NCBI GenBank assembly: GCA_025602915.1
Contig: JAHLJZ010000003.1
Coordinates: 124,001 to 188,000 of the forward strand
Length of the DNA stretch: 64,000 nt
Source: Paraphysoderma sedebokerense
Lineage: Eukaryota > Blastocladiomycota > Physodermatomycetes > Physodermatales > Physodermataceae
Direction: 5' to 3'
Positions 31,911 to 46,825 of the stretch are shown here, in pieces. How positions within the stretch are numbered: position 1 is the stretch's first letter; each line of letters begins with the position of its first letter. The notes beneath the pieces were generated by a model. It was given only the letters and a program-made list of their open reading frames with translations. It ran no database searches and was not told the origin of the DNA. Made by a program: the position numbers and the translations under genes.

Positions 31911-33886
31911 TTACCACAACTTTAACTTATTCTCGATGCAAAATTCAATCAATTGAATCCTGAAGCCCATATTAGGGCAAACTAAATTTCGATTGGTTCT
32001 TGCTATTTTTACAGCGTCTTTCAAACTAAGTTTGTAAGTTTTACAAAGGTATGCTATTAATACTGTTGCTGATCGAGATATTCCCATACTACAATGGATT
32101 AAAATTTTCGGGGGCTGTGGACGAGATGCCGAAAAAGGATGTTGAGAGGGAGATGAAGACATCTGTTGGGTGGGTTGAATGGGGGTAGTTGTATTAGGAA
32201 GGGGAAGTTGAGGGGACGAAGATGTACGACCAGGCGATTCTGTGTCACTTATTGATGTGAGTTGAGCACTGTAACCGGTACGAGTCTGCTGTAGTACGGT
32301 GGTGGTATTTGGGGTACTTGTTCGAGGAATAGTGTTCGAGGACAGAGAAGCTCCAACACTATTTTGAGTTACAGTGGTACCAGTTGTAACAGTCTTACTC
32401 CCAGATTCCCTGTCATTTTCTGTTTCCTTCGTTTTTGTGAGTCCAAACCTTGATTTCTTGGATTTCCTTCCCTTCTTTGATTGAGCTGGATCTTTTATCT
32501 GCTTCAGTTCTCGATCCAGAAACTCGAAACATTCCTCGAATCGATCACGTATATTGAAGGCCGGTGAATCCGTGCAAGATACTCCTTTATATTGAATGGC
32601 GTAACCTACTTTTTCGGCAGCATTGGAAGAAGTATAATAGTCCTCCCCCGTATTCGTATCGTCGTGCGCAACGTTAAGAATAGCAGTTATACCCACATTC
32701 TTCAATGACACTAAATCTTTCGCCCCGCCGGCTCCTGACAGATATAAAGAACCACCGTCATGGGGGAGATCGAATATACGAGATAAAGTAAAACTGGTTG
32801 CTGCGGGATTGTTATATCCCGGTAGTGAGGTTATTACATTATTGAACTCTTGCAACATTTTGCGAGCGAGATAGAGGCGATGGCGTTTGTGAAAGTAGTT
32901 ATAAACTCTTGTATGGACTGGCGGATCGTCGGATTTTGCTAGTGCAAGAAGTTTGACCCGGTTTTCACTTCAAAATAGAAAGGCGTTCATGTGTAAGATA
33001 GATATTCTATGTCACAAGGGAATAATTTTAAGTACATACTTTGACACCCAGCCTGGGTTATCTCCTGAAAAAGGGCACACTGGCTCATCGTCGATGAAGG
33101 CGGAAAACGGTGTAGGATAAAATGCTATGCGCCCCATTAGCGAATAATACGGCGGTGTCGGATACTTTAAACCTTGAACTGAGTAAGGCCCAAAAAAAGG
33201 TTAACAACTCGTTAGATATATCACAATCTCACCCTCTTTACGTGCCAGAAACGAAGGGATTTACTAACCTCTCTCTTTGATTATCTCATTTTCAACTTTA
33301 ACATTATACAGCGACAATTCCCCCCGATGCTAATAGGCCAATAAAACCCTCAATTAGCGCATTTCTACTTTCGAGTGACACGAGATTTCTCTGTTCAACT
33401 AATCTTGAACTCATTCCTCCAAGAATAGGAGAACAAAGTGCGTTATAAGACCTGTAAATTACCTTACAATCTGTACCCTTACTTTCTCCCGGCACCAGAT
33501 ACTCCATTCTCACATCTTTGCAATCAATATAATAAATAGGCGGATGACATTTAGAAGGGTAATAAATAATAGAGGTTCTGGTGTCCGCGAGGATAAGTCC
33601 TTGGTATTTAACCGTGATTCTTTTGTTGCATCGAGCGATATACGGTCTGTCGGACAGGGAATTCGAAAGTTTAAGCAAAGGAATCAGTAATGGAGAAACA
33701 ACGCGAATTGTTACGAGACAAATTAGACAGGTCGGCCAGTAAAGAGGGGGTAAGAGCGACAGATATAATAGAATACAATATCGTGCTCATATGAATCTGG
33801 CTTGTATGAAGACTATCTATTTCATTGCGGAACGCCAGATTGCATTCGTTGCAAACTTACCTACTCTCGAACATTTGTATCTGCAT
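31911..33886 (-). CDS. DUF427 domain fused to dual-specificity phosphatase
   Basis: Exons join two domains in one frame. The N-terminal half is a DUF427 (PF04248) fold: RITVKYQGLILADTRTS, YYIDCKDVRMEYLVP, TDCKHRGELSLYNVKVENEI and YPTPPYYSLMGRIAFYPTPF. The C-terminal half is a dual-specificity phosphatase: GGSLYLSGAGGAKDLVSLKN, VGITAILNVAHDD, CTDSPAFNI (candidate general acid Asp), and the P-loop HCSMGISRSATVLIAYLCK with catalytic Cys and Arg. A Ser/Thr/Pro/Gln-rich insert of about 115 residues lies just before the P-loop. The stop is at 31911. The tentative start is the ATG at 33886 (MQIQMFESR), which joins in phase 2 to the exon RPYIARCNKR over an intron of about 215 nt. DUF427 has no firm activity known to me. 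Confidence 0.75.
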
Positions 33887-34431
33887 CAGCCACGACAATG
33901 GAAGGGAAGCGGTGAAAGTGTGAATAGGCGAGACGGACGTCTGTCAATGAGCACTATATATGGTTGGTCATGTCAAACTGAAAGTTATGTATTTAATCCG
34001 AGGACGAAGTCGCTGGATAAGAGCTAAGAAGCAACGTCAGAATTTGAGATGAAACTGGTGGACAACTCAAATCCATCTTGTTGAATTCCCAGTACATTGT
34101 GCTGCAAATATAGAGTCGTCCTATTTGAAAGCTAACATCAATAATGATTCTATACTCACCATTCTATCATGAGGTACAAATAAGACTTTTCATCGCTGCA
34201 TTTTGATAATATCCAACACAAATTTTCGGTTCAACAGAGTGAACGTTTGTCGCCGACCTTTTTGTTTACCCTCCCTTACTTTTTACATCTGGATTCTGAA
34301 ATCTGAACAGACCGATAACTGGCACAGATATCCGGATTATTTCGTCTAACAATATACCGATTCCACTCGATTATTATGTCACCGTAGTTGTATTTATGAT
34401 ACTCTTCACTATTTACTGCGCTGCTTCATAG
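33887..34431. other. Divergent region upstream of DUF427-DUSP and SLC35C2-type genes
   Basis: 545 bp. It probably contains the first coding exon of the transporter; one candidate is an ATG near 34144 ending before GTACAA at about 34174, which joins in phase 0 to 34432. Otherwise no repeat or known motif was seen. Confidence 0.35.
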
Positions 34432-35848
34432 TTGTCAGTTCTCTGCGATCTCAACGGCGAAATTCCTGTCAAAGAATCGGTCGCTAATGGACTGTTATTC
34501 CCCGACGACAAACTTATCAACGACAATATGAATCTCTGGAATTTCAAATATATATTTTTATGGTACATCTTTAGTACCCTTCTATCGGTGTACAACAAGT
34601 ACCTTTTCGGAATATCAGCATTTCATTATCCACTCTTTACCACATCATTTCACATGTTTACACAGTTTCTACTCTCATATGTTATCTTAACTTATTTCAA
34701 ACCCGAATTAATGCCTCCAAAAGTTTCCGTTGGAAGCTACATTCGATACGTCGCTCCGTGTGCATTCGCTACCGGACTTGATATTGGATTGAGCAATATG
34801 AGCTTCAAAACTATTACCCTGAGCTTTTATACAATGGTAAAAAGCAGCGTTCCATTTTGGACGTTGGTATTTTCATTTGCTTTGAAATTGGAGAAACCAA
34901 CATTAGAGCTCGGGGGAATAATGTGGTATGAATCTTTATTTCGCTCACCGAAGTAAAATGTCGCGTCTGAATATGATTTAACGATCTTTACAATTTTCTC
35001 GCATTAGTATTATTCTTATTGGAGTATTTTTAATGGTCCTCCACGAAGCATCGTTTGTGTTTATTGGATTCATTCAAATTCTGACAGCATCGATCTTCGC
35101 GGGCTTAAGAGTCTGCCTCACTCAAACTCTTCTTCACGGCCCTTCGCAATCGTCGCAATCTCCTCGGTCTCCTACTAGTTTTTACTCTGAATCCAAATAC
35201 CCTCGACCTGCCCTACATAACCCCCTTGCTACAACCCTTTACCTCGCTCCCCTGATGTCGGCAACCCTCCTATTCACCTCGCTCTTCAACGAAGACATGG
35301 CCAATCTTGCCACTAATTTCTCTACCCCGAATCTAGCAGCCTATACATCAGGTTTATTGTTAGCAGGGGCGTTCTTAGCGTTTGTTATGGTGTGGGCCGA
35401 GTTGCAAGTGATTAAAGTAACAAGTGGATTGTCGTTTACAATTGCCGGAATCGTCAAAGAGTGCGGAACAATCTTGGTTGGTGTCATTGTATTTGGAGAT
35501 AAAGTGGGATTTGTGAACTGGATCGGTGTAGGGATTACAACTATCGGTGTAGGATTATACAACTGGTGGAAATGGAAAAAATTGACATCACGTAGACAAG
35601 GAGCAGGCGGTGAAGGGGGAAACGGTGAAGGAGGGAAAGAAGAATATTTTGTGCTAGATGAGTTTGACGATGAAGAGGTCGTGTTCGACCTAGGATTAGA
35701 CGACGATGATGGTGGAGACATGAACCATAGAAATGGAAGTGAATCTACTGACAGAACCGGTGGAAATCGTGGGCGGGTATCGTCTACGTCTGATAATGTA
35801 TATACCAAGCACAGAAATCCGAGCCCCAATAGAGATACATCGCTTTAA
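34432..35848 (+). CDS. Nucleotide-sugar/triose-phosphate-type transporter, SLC35C2/Ymd8-like
   Basis: This is a ten-helix Golgi/ER drug-metabolite transporter of the TPT group. Recognisable stretches: FLWYIFSTLLSVYNKYLFG, HYPLFTTSFHMFTQFLLSY, CAFATGLDIGLSNMSFKTIT, LSFYTMVKSSVPFWTLVFSF, and later VTSGLSFTIAGIVKECGTIL with GVGLYNWWKWKK. The KSS and LxxSGLSFTIAGIxKE motifs are typical of SLC35C2. One clear intron splits GGIM-C-IILIGVFLMVL (GTATGA...TTAG, about 34926-35007). The first ATG inside this frame is at 34528 (MNLWNFKYIF); the frame opens after an acceptor at 34432, so an upstream exon probably supplies the start. The C-terminus is a Gly/Glu/Asp-rich cytoplasmic tail, stop at 35848. Confidence 0.8.
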
Positions 35849-36124
35849 ATGTCTGTAAATGACATATTAATCACCTACGCAATCCCTTTTTTTTGTATTT
35901 TATCATCTTACTCTGGGCTATACTCTGTGAATATATTTTTCATTTCTTTAAGCAGTAAACTCACTACACAAGATCTCAGCCACCGCGTTTTGTGGTTTTT
36001 CCTCTCTTGCCAGGCAGCCTGGTACGTCATCAAAAGTTCACAACCCTCGTTCCATATCCTCACAATTCCGTATTTCCATTCCCACATTTTATCACAATAT
36101 AAATTGACATAGATTTACACCATC

Positions 36125-37696
<1,572 letters not shown>

Positions 37697-38228
37697 AATT
37701 GAATCGAGGTGGTCCGATGGTGCTGCACAATTCAGATTATGCGCAATGTTTTGTTTAACGCATTATTCGCTGGAAGTCAATGTAATACTGAACGGCTGTT
37801 CTGGAGTGATGATCATAATATAAAAGTTCATCCGTATGATTGGCAAGCCTGTATAATTTGCAGCCGGATTGTTGGAAAGGCTTCCGCGTGTCAGGCGCCA
37901 TCCTCGACATTGTACAGAGCGGAGATGTCTTCTGATGTCTTTAAATGCCAAAATTTGTCGCTTGACAGAATGACTTAAAACCCACCATAGGACCAGACGA
38001 CAGCCTCAAATCTGACCTTAAACCGCTTCCCCACAAAGAATTCTACTCTATCAAGGTCACCAAAGTAAAGAGTATCCAACTATCCCAAGTGACGTCACCC
38101 ATTTGTTACCCCGGATCCGCAAACTCCATTTGCCGCCTCCACATCAATACCTTAACCTCAAACTATTGACCCCAAGGTCATCTTTCAGCCGAAAATTCAT
38201 TTCCACAAACTCCTCTACTTCCAAAAGC
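37697..38228. other. Intergenic region downstream of RPN11
   Basis: No supported gene. The frame of the next hypothetical protein is open from 38103 but has no ATG before 38229. A palindromic GTGACGTCAC (38088-38097) matches the CRE/ATF full site TGACGTCA and is the one motif that stands out. Confidence 0.45.
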
Positions 38229-38789
38229 ATGCACAATTTCAATCATTTTTACCTATCGAATCACAACTACCCATTTTTCCACTGTCTAGACGACACTTCC
38301 ACCGTCGTTATGAACATGGCCTACGAACAAATCCAACAACTCCATGACCACTCTCCCCTTCCTAATCCCTTATTTCAATTTCCATCAGTCACATCCAACG
38401 CTTTTTCCACATTCTCACAATCAACTCCCATGCCTTTTATCATTTCATATTTATCCCGAAACCCACATCTACAAGCGTTATTAGCTGGGGTTGTCTCGCT
38501 TTTTACTATAATTAGTACACTAGCGATGTGTGTGGTTTTGATGCATTATGGACAGAAATATAAAGAATCTATGATTCAGTTTCAGGAGAATTTACATACT
38601 GAATTGGATAATTGGAAGTGGAGTTTAAATTGGTGTTGGGAGGAGTTTTGGATTTGGCGCAGTAGATTACAGACTGCGAATTCAAATTCGAATTTACAAT
38701 CAGAGGTAAATGAAGAAATGATAAGACCGCAAATTAATAAGGAATGTTTATGTGGGAAATGCTCGAGAGGGTATTTCAGGAGGAGATGA
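38229..38789 (+). CDS. Hypothetical single-span membrane protein
   Basis: I do not recognise it. The frame is open from 38103 without an ATG; the first ATG, at 38229, gives MHNFNHFYLSNHNYPFFHCL and about 186 residues. A Ser/Pro/His/Phe-rich N-terminal half is followed by one strong membrane segment (LLAGVVSLFTIISTLAMCVV) and a Trp-rich amphipathic stretch (LDNWKWSLNWCWEEFWIWRS). The end, CLCGKCSRGYFRRR, has three Cys (two as CxxC) and a basic tail; the stop is at 38789. No intron is needed. It could be a real fast-evolving gene or a chance frame. Confidence 0.4.
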   Translation: MHNFNHFYLSNHNYPFFHCLDDTSTVVMNMAYEQIQQLHDHSPLPNPLFQFPSVTSNAFSTFSQSTPMPFIISYLSRNPHLQALLAGVVSLFTIISTLAMCVVLMHYGQKYKESMIQFQENLHTELDNWKWSLNWCWEEFWIWRSRLQTANSNSNLQSEVNEEMIRPQINKECLCGKCSRGYFRRR

Positions 38790-39434
38790 ATTGTCGTTTG
38801 GTGAGTAGGGGAGTTGGGGATGTGAGTCTAGGGGGGAACCGAGTTTGGGGGACGGGAATTGTAGGTGTACAATTATTACCGCTATTATCGCATTCGAAAC
38901 CATACAAAAATTGGAGTTTTCTGTTAGCTAATGTTATATTATATAGTTGTTGTAAATGGTTGCAATTGAGGACGCAACCAGTTTTGTATATGTATTTGTA
39001 TAGTTTATTTTTTTTATAAATTCAAGAACTATATCATGGTCAGATATTCTTACTGTAGTTTTCTTGCGTCCAAAACAAAAACTCAATTTGTTGAAGGAAA
39101 AATGGTCTGGCAATATACAAGTGCCTAATTTTGTCTGAAAAGTCGGACGGATATTTGGAGAGTTCGGAAATGAAAATAATCTCTTTGTAGCTGGATCTAT
39201 TCTACATATTGCAACCTCTGAATAGGTTTAACATCAAGATTACAAATACAATTAGGATGATTTTTTGCATCTTTCAACATAACATTTTTCCGGACCCATA
39301 TTACCACAAAATTCACCACTTGTATTGCCTCTTTTGATTCTGATTTTTTCCGAATCCCATTTTATGAATCTATTCTGCTGACAGTTCCCGTTCTTTCCCT
39401 AAATACTACTACTGGGAATTTCCTCTGCCTGGGT
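38790..39434. other. Intergenic region, nothing firm
   Basis: 645 bp between the hypothetical membrane protein and the 3' end of CFIm25. An overlapping + ORF (38744-39019) with a hydrophobic C-terminus has no support. AT-rich, no repeat seen. Confidence 0.45.
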
Positions 39435-41053
<1,619 letters not shown>

Positions 41054-42043
41054 ATGCTGCCGCTGCTGCTGTCCAGACTGCGGCTATCCCTCCCCAATGC
41101 ATCCGCCGCACACTCCCTCATTCCCCGGAGGGCAAAACACACACTGCGTCCCTTCAACATCACCCACCAATCCTCCGCTGATTCAGATGACCATGACGAT
41201 TTGGACGGAGAGGTATTTCTTTCGCTATCCTACACTCCCTCTCAGTAACCCCAAATGACCCCTTTTCTCTTTTTGCTTTCCTGTTCCTTCGCAGGTCTTG
41301 GATTTAGAAAGCGAATCATTCGTCGAGGAATTGATGGAAGAAGCTAAAGTTGAAGGAATTGTAGAATGTTTGTATTTGCACAAAAGAAATTTCTATCTTT
41401 ATGCTATCTGATACGATAGTTTTTTATTTTTGGTTTTTTGCTCAAGTCTCAAATAATATGAGTAATGACTAATATGAACGGAATATTGGTGAATGGTAAT
41501 TTAGGTCTTGATAGTTCGTCAAGCAACGCCAATGTTCCAGCTGCTCCCACGATTGCTTCCATATTATCATCTATCTCACAATCGACACAGACGACTGAAG
41601 CAGAAGATGACTCCCATGGTAGCTCTTTAATTTCAAAAGATCATCCACTTCTCCTGGACGACTTTAGATCCTTACCACCGTTTCAACCGCCCAATTCAAC
41701 AAAAACCGTATTCTCTCCCACCATTCGAGTCGCAAAGGGCGAACAAATTCCCGTTTTGAATCACGATAATTTCCCCTACTTAATCATGGGTGGAAATCCG
41801 TTGCTGCCTGGAGGAATAGGGAACGATGGTCTGATGGTATCTCTAAGTTCAGAGGCGAGTGGAGAAGTAGCCACAAGGTTCTTTGAAGATGTGTTGGAGA
41901 GAGTAAGCGAAGAGAAAGAAGAGGAATGGGAAACTGCAAATGGCATGCTTATGACATCGGTGCTGAGAAAGAGACGAGCCAAGATGAACAAGCACAAGCG
42001 AAGAAAGTTACGCAAGCGAAATCGAGGATCCAACAAGAAATAA
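41054..42043 (+). CDS. Mitochondrial small ribosomal subunit protein mS38 (AURKAIP1/Cox24 family)
   Basis: This is a late-assembling mitoribosomal protein; yeast Cox24 (Qri5) is the same family. The ATG at 41054 starts a clear presequence (MLPLLLSRLRLSLPNASAAH). Exon 1 ends DDHDDLDGE before an intron from 41213; exon 2 reads VLDLESESFVEELMEEAKVE. A third exon opens near 41466 and continues to 42043. The diagnostic C-terminal block is SVLRKRRAKMNKHKRRKLRK, the family's KRRxKMxKHKxKKRRK motif, which ends the protein. The intervening about 130 residues are poorly conserved, as usual. The second donor is GTTTGT. An AATAAA lies at 42096-42101. Confidence 0.75.
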
Positions 42044-42291
42044 TTATAACCTCTTGTACATTAGACAATTTAATGTAAGAAACCACTATTAATGAAATAA
42101 AGCATGCAAATTGTGAATCTATAGAAATCATGGTCAGTTAAGTAGAGAATTGTGTCTAATTGCGGACTCGGGTTTGCTGGGTGTTTGCGCTGTTTCGAAG
42201 TGTTCGTGTCGACTACTTTGCTCGAGGCACACCAAAAATTTTACAGTCCTCGTCGCTCCTTTGCTTCATTTGGATCCATTATGAATGAGAG

Positions 42292-45200
42292 ATGAATCCT
42301 TCGTCAGACAACACATCGGCGGGTAACAACATACAAATTCAGCCGCAACAGCAGCAGCAGCAGTCGCAACAGAATGCCCTTGCCTTCCAATATCAACAAC
42401 ATTTACAGAATGCCCGATTACCTCAAAATCAACAGTTCGCTGTGCGGGCTCAGTCGAGTCTGTATCAACATCCAAATGCTGCTGGACGTCCTATGATGCA
42501 GAATTATCAAAATATCACCGCTCTGAGTCCCAATAACATCGCAGCGATACAGGCTCAATATTTTCAGCAAGCGAATCAAGCATTCGGTGGGAATACTGCA
42601 ACTGGGGTGCCTCAACAGTATCAACAAAATAATCCAAATATTATGGCCAAATTACAAACAGGACTACAGAATACATCCGCTTCCCAGTCGCCTACATTGA
42701 CATTACAGCAACAAGCTCAGTTGAGTCAAATACAGGCGCTGCAACAATTACAGACTCAACTACGACCGCAACAATCTCAATTTCAATCTTCTCAACAATC
42801 ACTTTCTCGACAGATACCTCAAAGACCCCCGAATTATCCTTCCGCCTCAACCTCAAAGCCGATTTACCCGCAACAATCGATACCCAATCAGACTCAGCAA
42901 GCTCGCCCCCCGCAAACATTGCCTACCACACGTCCTCAGCAACTTTCTCCTATACAAACTCAAAAGCCAGTTCCACCCACTAATCCTCCGTCTTCTAATT
43001 CTTCGGTACAAACGCCATCTACTCCTCAGCAACAACTCACATACGATTCGCTGCCAGACTCCTTCAAAACCGTCGTCCCCTATCACGTCTTACAAACCTA
43101 CTTTATACGAGACAAGAATTTCAAAAATTCGTCAAGTAAGCAATATGCGAGACAAATCGGTATCCTAGAAAGAGCTCGATCGGAACATCAAACATGGGAG
43201 AATCATTATATAAATACCGCCAGATTAACAGGTTGTAGACTCGGAACTGGATTCAATGGATACGGGAACGGACAGACGGGGATCAAGTATAACATCATCA
43301 TGCCAAAGGATAGGCGGAGAGCGGGGAACCGACAAGTCTGTACTGGGCAATGGTTTTTGTATGTTGGGCTTTTCATTTCTTATTGAACCAAATGATGATG
43401 GCGAAGTGCTGAAGCGACAAATTAACCCTGATTTGTTTGTTATCTTTTGCGTGCTTTTATGACATTACCTTTTATATGCTATTTTATTCATTCTACAAAG
43501 CCCGGAAGAGAGAGTGGATGAAATCGCTCAGAAGGAAGAATCTTTAGTTCCGATAAGGATAGATTTAGAAATAGAAGGCATAAAGTTTCGTGATACATTT
43601 ACGTGGAATATGAACGGTACCGTATGCCCTCTTTGTTATGCTGACTGTTCTCTCCTTGTGTTTACTCTGGCACGCTATAATTTATCATTAATTCTGACAT
43701 TCTATTATCATAAATATTCCCGTGTTCAACGTTTACATGTTGCATAAATGCTTGGCCTACAGAATCCCTGATAAAACCGGATCAATTTGCGGTACTTCTT
43801 TGCGAAGATATGGAATTGCCTATCCATTTATTTTCGACCCCAATATCGAAGGCCATTCAAGAACAGATAGATGACTATAAAATGTACGGCATGCAGAAAG
43901 GAGATCGGGATTGGGTAGCCGGGCGGGGAATTGGGGGGCTGTTAAAAGAGAGAGAAGCGTGGAATAGTAATACGGCAGATACACATCAGTCAAATATAGT
44001 AGAAAATGTATCGGACGACCAGAATGGGCCGGCACAATCAACAGATGGTGACGATCTGAGAATTATTGTTCAGGTTAGTTAGCCCTTGCTTGTTTTATAT
44101 GATCTGCTGACTTTCAAATTTACTTAAACTCGTTTGATTCATTTCGCCGTCAGCTCGACATATCAATCGGTTCAACGACATTGGTAGACCACTTTGAGTG
44201 GGATATAAATTGTCGACGGAACGAACCAGAGTTGTTTGCTGAATCCATGGTTCGAGAACTGAATTTACCATCTGAATTCACGTATGTGTTGAATTATTAG
44301 CAGATATGTTGTGCGAGTTTTTTAACTTACCTTGTTCTTCAGTACCGCTATCTCTCACTCTATTCGAGAGCAAATTCATCAGCATTACAAATCTCTATTG
44401 ATGATAGGATACCCGTTCGATGGATCACCCATAGCGAACATTGATGATGAAGTCGCATCCGGCTTTTTGGTGCCGGTGGATCGAACAAATGTCGTCAGGG
44501 ATGGCGAATACTTGGAGTATTTTGGCCCTGATTTAGTTCAGATGACAGAGGACGAAAGGGAAAAGCTAGAGAAGGAGCGGGAGAGAGACACTAGGTTTGC
44601 ATACATTTATCCGTTTTATTTTATTTTATTCTGCTCTTTTGTGGGATGTATGCGTTTGGATTGATATTTAACTCTGGTATCTGTAGGCGAAAACGCCGCA
44701 GTCATAGACGAGGCAAGGCAAACGTGATGCCTGATCGAGAACCACTCAAAACAAATAGGACAGAGTTGGTCTCTGATCCTGTGAGGCTTATGACTGTTTC
44801 GAGGCATTCTTCCTACGTGGATCAATTCATTGGTGTGAATGGAACCATTAGCGTGGAAACCGAGAAAATAAAAGACGCTGGCGTTGAAGGCAAGTCAAAG
44901 TCCACTTCGAGGAAAGGAGAAAGGCGACGGCTCGGTAAGTGTGCATTTAAGTTCTTTTTTTTTTGTGGTATCTATCTGGGTTAAATCTTTTTCACATTTC
45001 AAAAGATTCTCTGCCGAGGCAATTGCAGTCTTGGAAATGTAAAAACTGCCAATGTACATACGATGCAACGCCTCTCATACGTTACGGACCAAATGGCGAG
45101 AAAACATTATGTAATGCTTGTGGTATCTATTATCAACGATTTGGTCGACTGCGAACGATAGATGGTGTCCCAGGTTCAGGTGCACAAGAGCAGACAGAAT

Positions 45201-46264
45201 CGCAGTATCCTGATACATTGCTCCCTCCGTCGCAACCTTCTTCCGCTTTTGCGTCAAATTCACTTTCAGGCTCCATTCCATCTTCATTCCCAATTCAATC
45301 TGCGTCGACCGGACGATCGGCTTCTGTCTCTACTCCTCCGAAACAACAACCTTTGCCTATTCCTGAGTGGCTAGTGATTTGTCGAGCCGAAGTGAGCGAG
45401 AAGTATCCTCATGATCGGTTTGATTTTGTGAAATCAAGGGAAGGAATAGTACGGATTAAATGTCTGGATTGCGATTTGACGAGGTATTACAGCATCGGAC
45501 CCGGAGAGACGCTAGACAATTTTGAGAAACATTTGAAAAATAGAGGGCATCGTGCTAACGTGGAAGAAAGGGTGAAAAGAGAAGGTGGAGGAAGCGAGGA
45601 TGAAGAGCAAGATGAGGAAGACGACGATGAAGAAGAGGAAGAAGAAGAAGAAGAGGCACAGAACGGAGATGTTCAAATGGAAGATGGGGAGGCTAGCGGA
45701 AAAGACAGTCAAGATGAAGATGTTGATGTCAAACCTGGAATAGGGCAAAACATTGGGAAGAAGAGAAGACTTGGAAGCGATGAAGAAGATGAGTATGCTG
45801 AAAGTGAAGTTGAAACGGATGGTGATGGTGAAAGGTTACGACGAACCAGAAGTCAATCTCAACTGGAATCAGAAGGCGACGATGTTGAATTTTCTAAACG
45901 ACGCAAACTAGATTCCAGCAATCGATCTGAAGACTTGGACGGAAACAAAAATCCCAACGGTAGTTCTCCTTTGACTCTTGATCAAAATCATAACCCTAAA
46001 TCAGTTCAATCTCGACCTCTTCCTCCGACAATGTCATCTAATTTTCCCGGTAGCACAGCACCATCAGCAATGCGATCTCATTACTCTAATCCACCCATTT
46101 CAAATACCTCCCACCACACAAACCCTAGCATGCATTACCGACATACCCAATCAAAAGATTTTAGTTCAAACGGATACAACAGCAATGATCATGGCAACAA
46201 TATAAATGAAGCAGTTCATCAAGCTGAGACTGACGACTCGGAAGAAGAAGGAGAAATAAGGTAG
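42292..46264 (+). CDS. SNF5/SMARCB1-family chromatin remodelling subunit with C-terminal GATA zinc finger
   Basis: This is a core subunit of SWI/SNF or RSC remodellers (Snf5/Sfh1 family). The start ATG is at 42292. Residues 1-270 are Gln/Pro-rich. The SNF5 domain follows, with two repeats: [40 protein letters not shown] and [15 protein letters not shown]; then [39 protein letters not shown] and [19 protein letters not shown]. After a basic linker comes a GATA-type finger, [20 protein letters not shown]...LCNACG (C-x2-C-x20-C-x2-C). A second Cys/His cluster, [15 protein letters not shown]...[10 protein letters not shown], follows. The tail has a long Asp/Glu run (about 45595-45660) and ends at 46264. 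Seven or so introns; all phases agree. The usual Trp of the GATA finger (TPLWR) is Ile here. Confidence 0.85.
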
Positions 46265-46825
46265 CATCATTCGTCATAATGAATAGAACAATCTCAATTG
46301 GATTGGGGATTCTTGTGTAATTTACGAGATATGGCAAAGCGTTACCTCCTGAGTCATTATTTTAAACTATTGTTTTAGTTCAATTCTATTTGTTTCATTG
46401 TGACATGATTGTTGTTCAAATATATCTGTGGCCTAGGGGCGTTTTGTATTTAATGAAAACGGTTTAAAAACTGTATGTATTGATTTGGATCCTTTTTTAC
46501 TTTGCATTTGGTGTTTCGTCATGCTTTCGGTATTTGATTGATCTTATCGGCAAGTGCATCTGTGGTGAAGTTTATGAGGAACACAACTTACAAATGATAT
46601 TCACAATGCGCGGCTTTATATGTATGGTTATGAGTTTGAATGCACGATCATTTCAAAATGGCATTGACAAACTCGCGTTTCGAGCAAGAAGGCAAGGCAG
46701 CCCATTATTTGAGCTTCTAAATTTACACTCTATTCCTCCTTTAAATACTTGCATCGCATCACCATATACCACTGCTTCTCATTTCGGTGGTGACACATTC
46801 ACTTTGATCCTCCAAAGTAAACTAA
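46265..46825. other. Intergenic region upstream of CFAP44
   Basis: 561 bp, AT-rich. An ORF at 46480-46917 overlaps the CFAP44 start in another frame and looks like chance. No X-box-like RFX site was recognised. Confidence 0.45.

Noticed and set aside
33690-33950. Small + strand gene starting ATGGAGAAACAACG with a Cys-rich second exon
   Set aside because: It needs a 22-nt intron, shorter than is credible, and the strand is better explained by the 5' exon and intron of the DUF427-DUSP gene.
35849-36112. 87-residue hydrophobic + ORF between SLC35C2-type gene and RPN11
   Set aside because: It sits in the RPN11 promoter, and its composition is that of AT-rich leader DNA.
38744-39019. 91-residue + ORF with hydrophobic end
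   Set aside because: It overlaps the end of the hypothetical membrane protein in another frame and lacks any other support.
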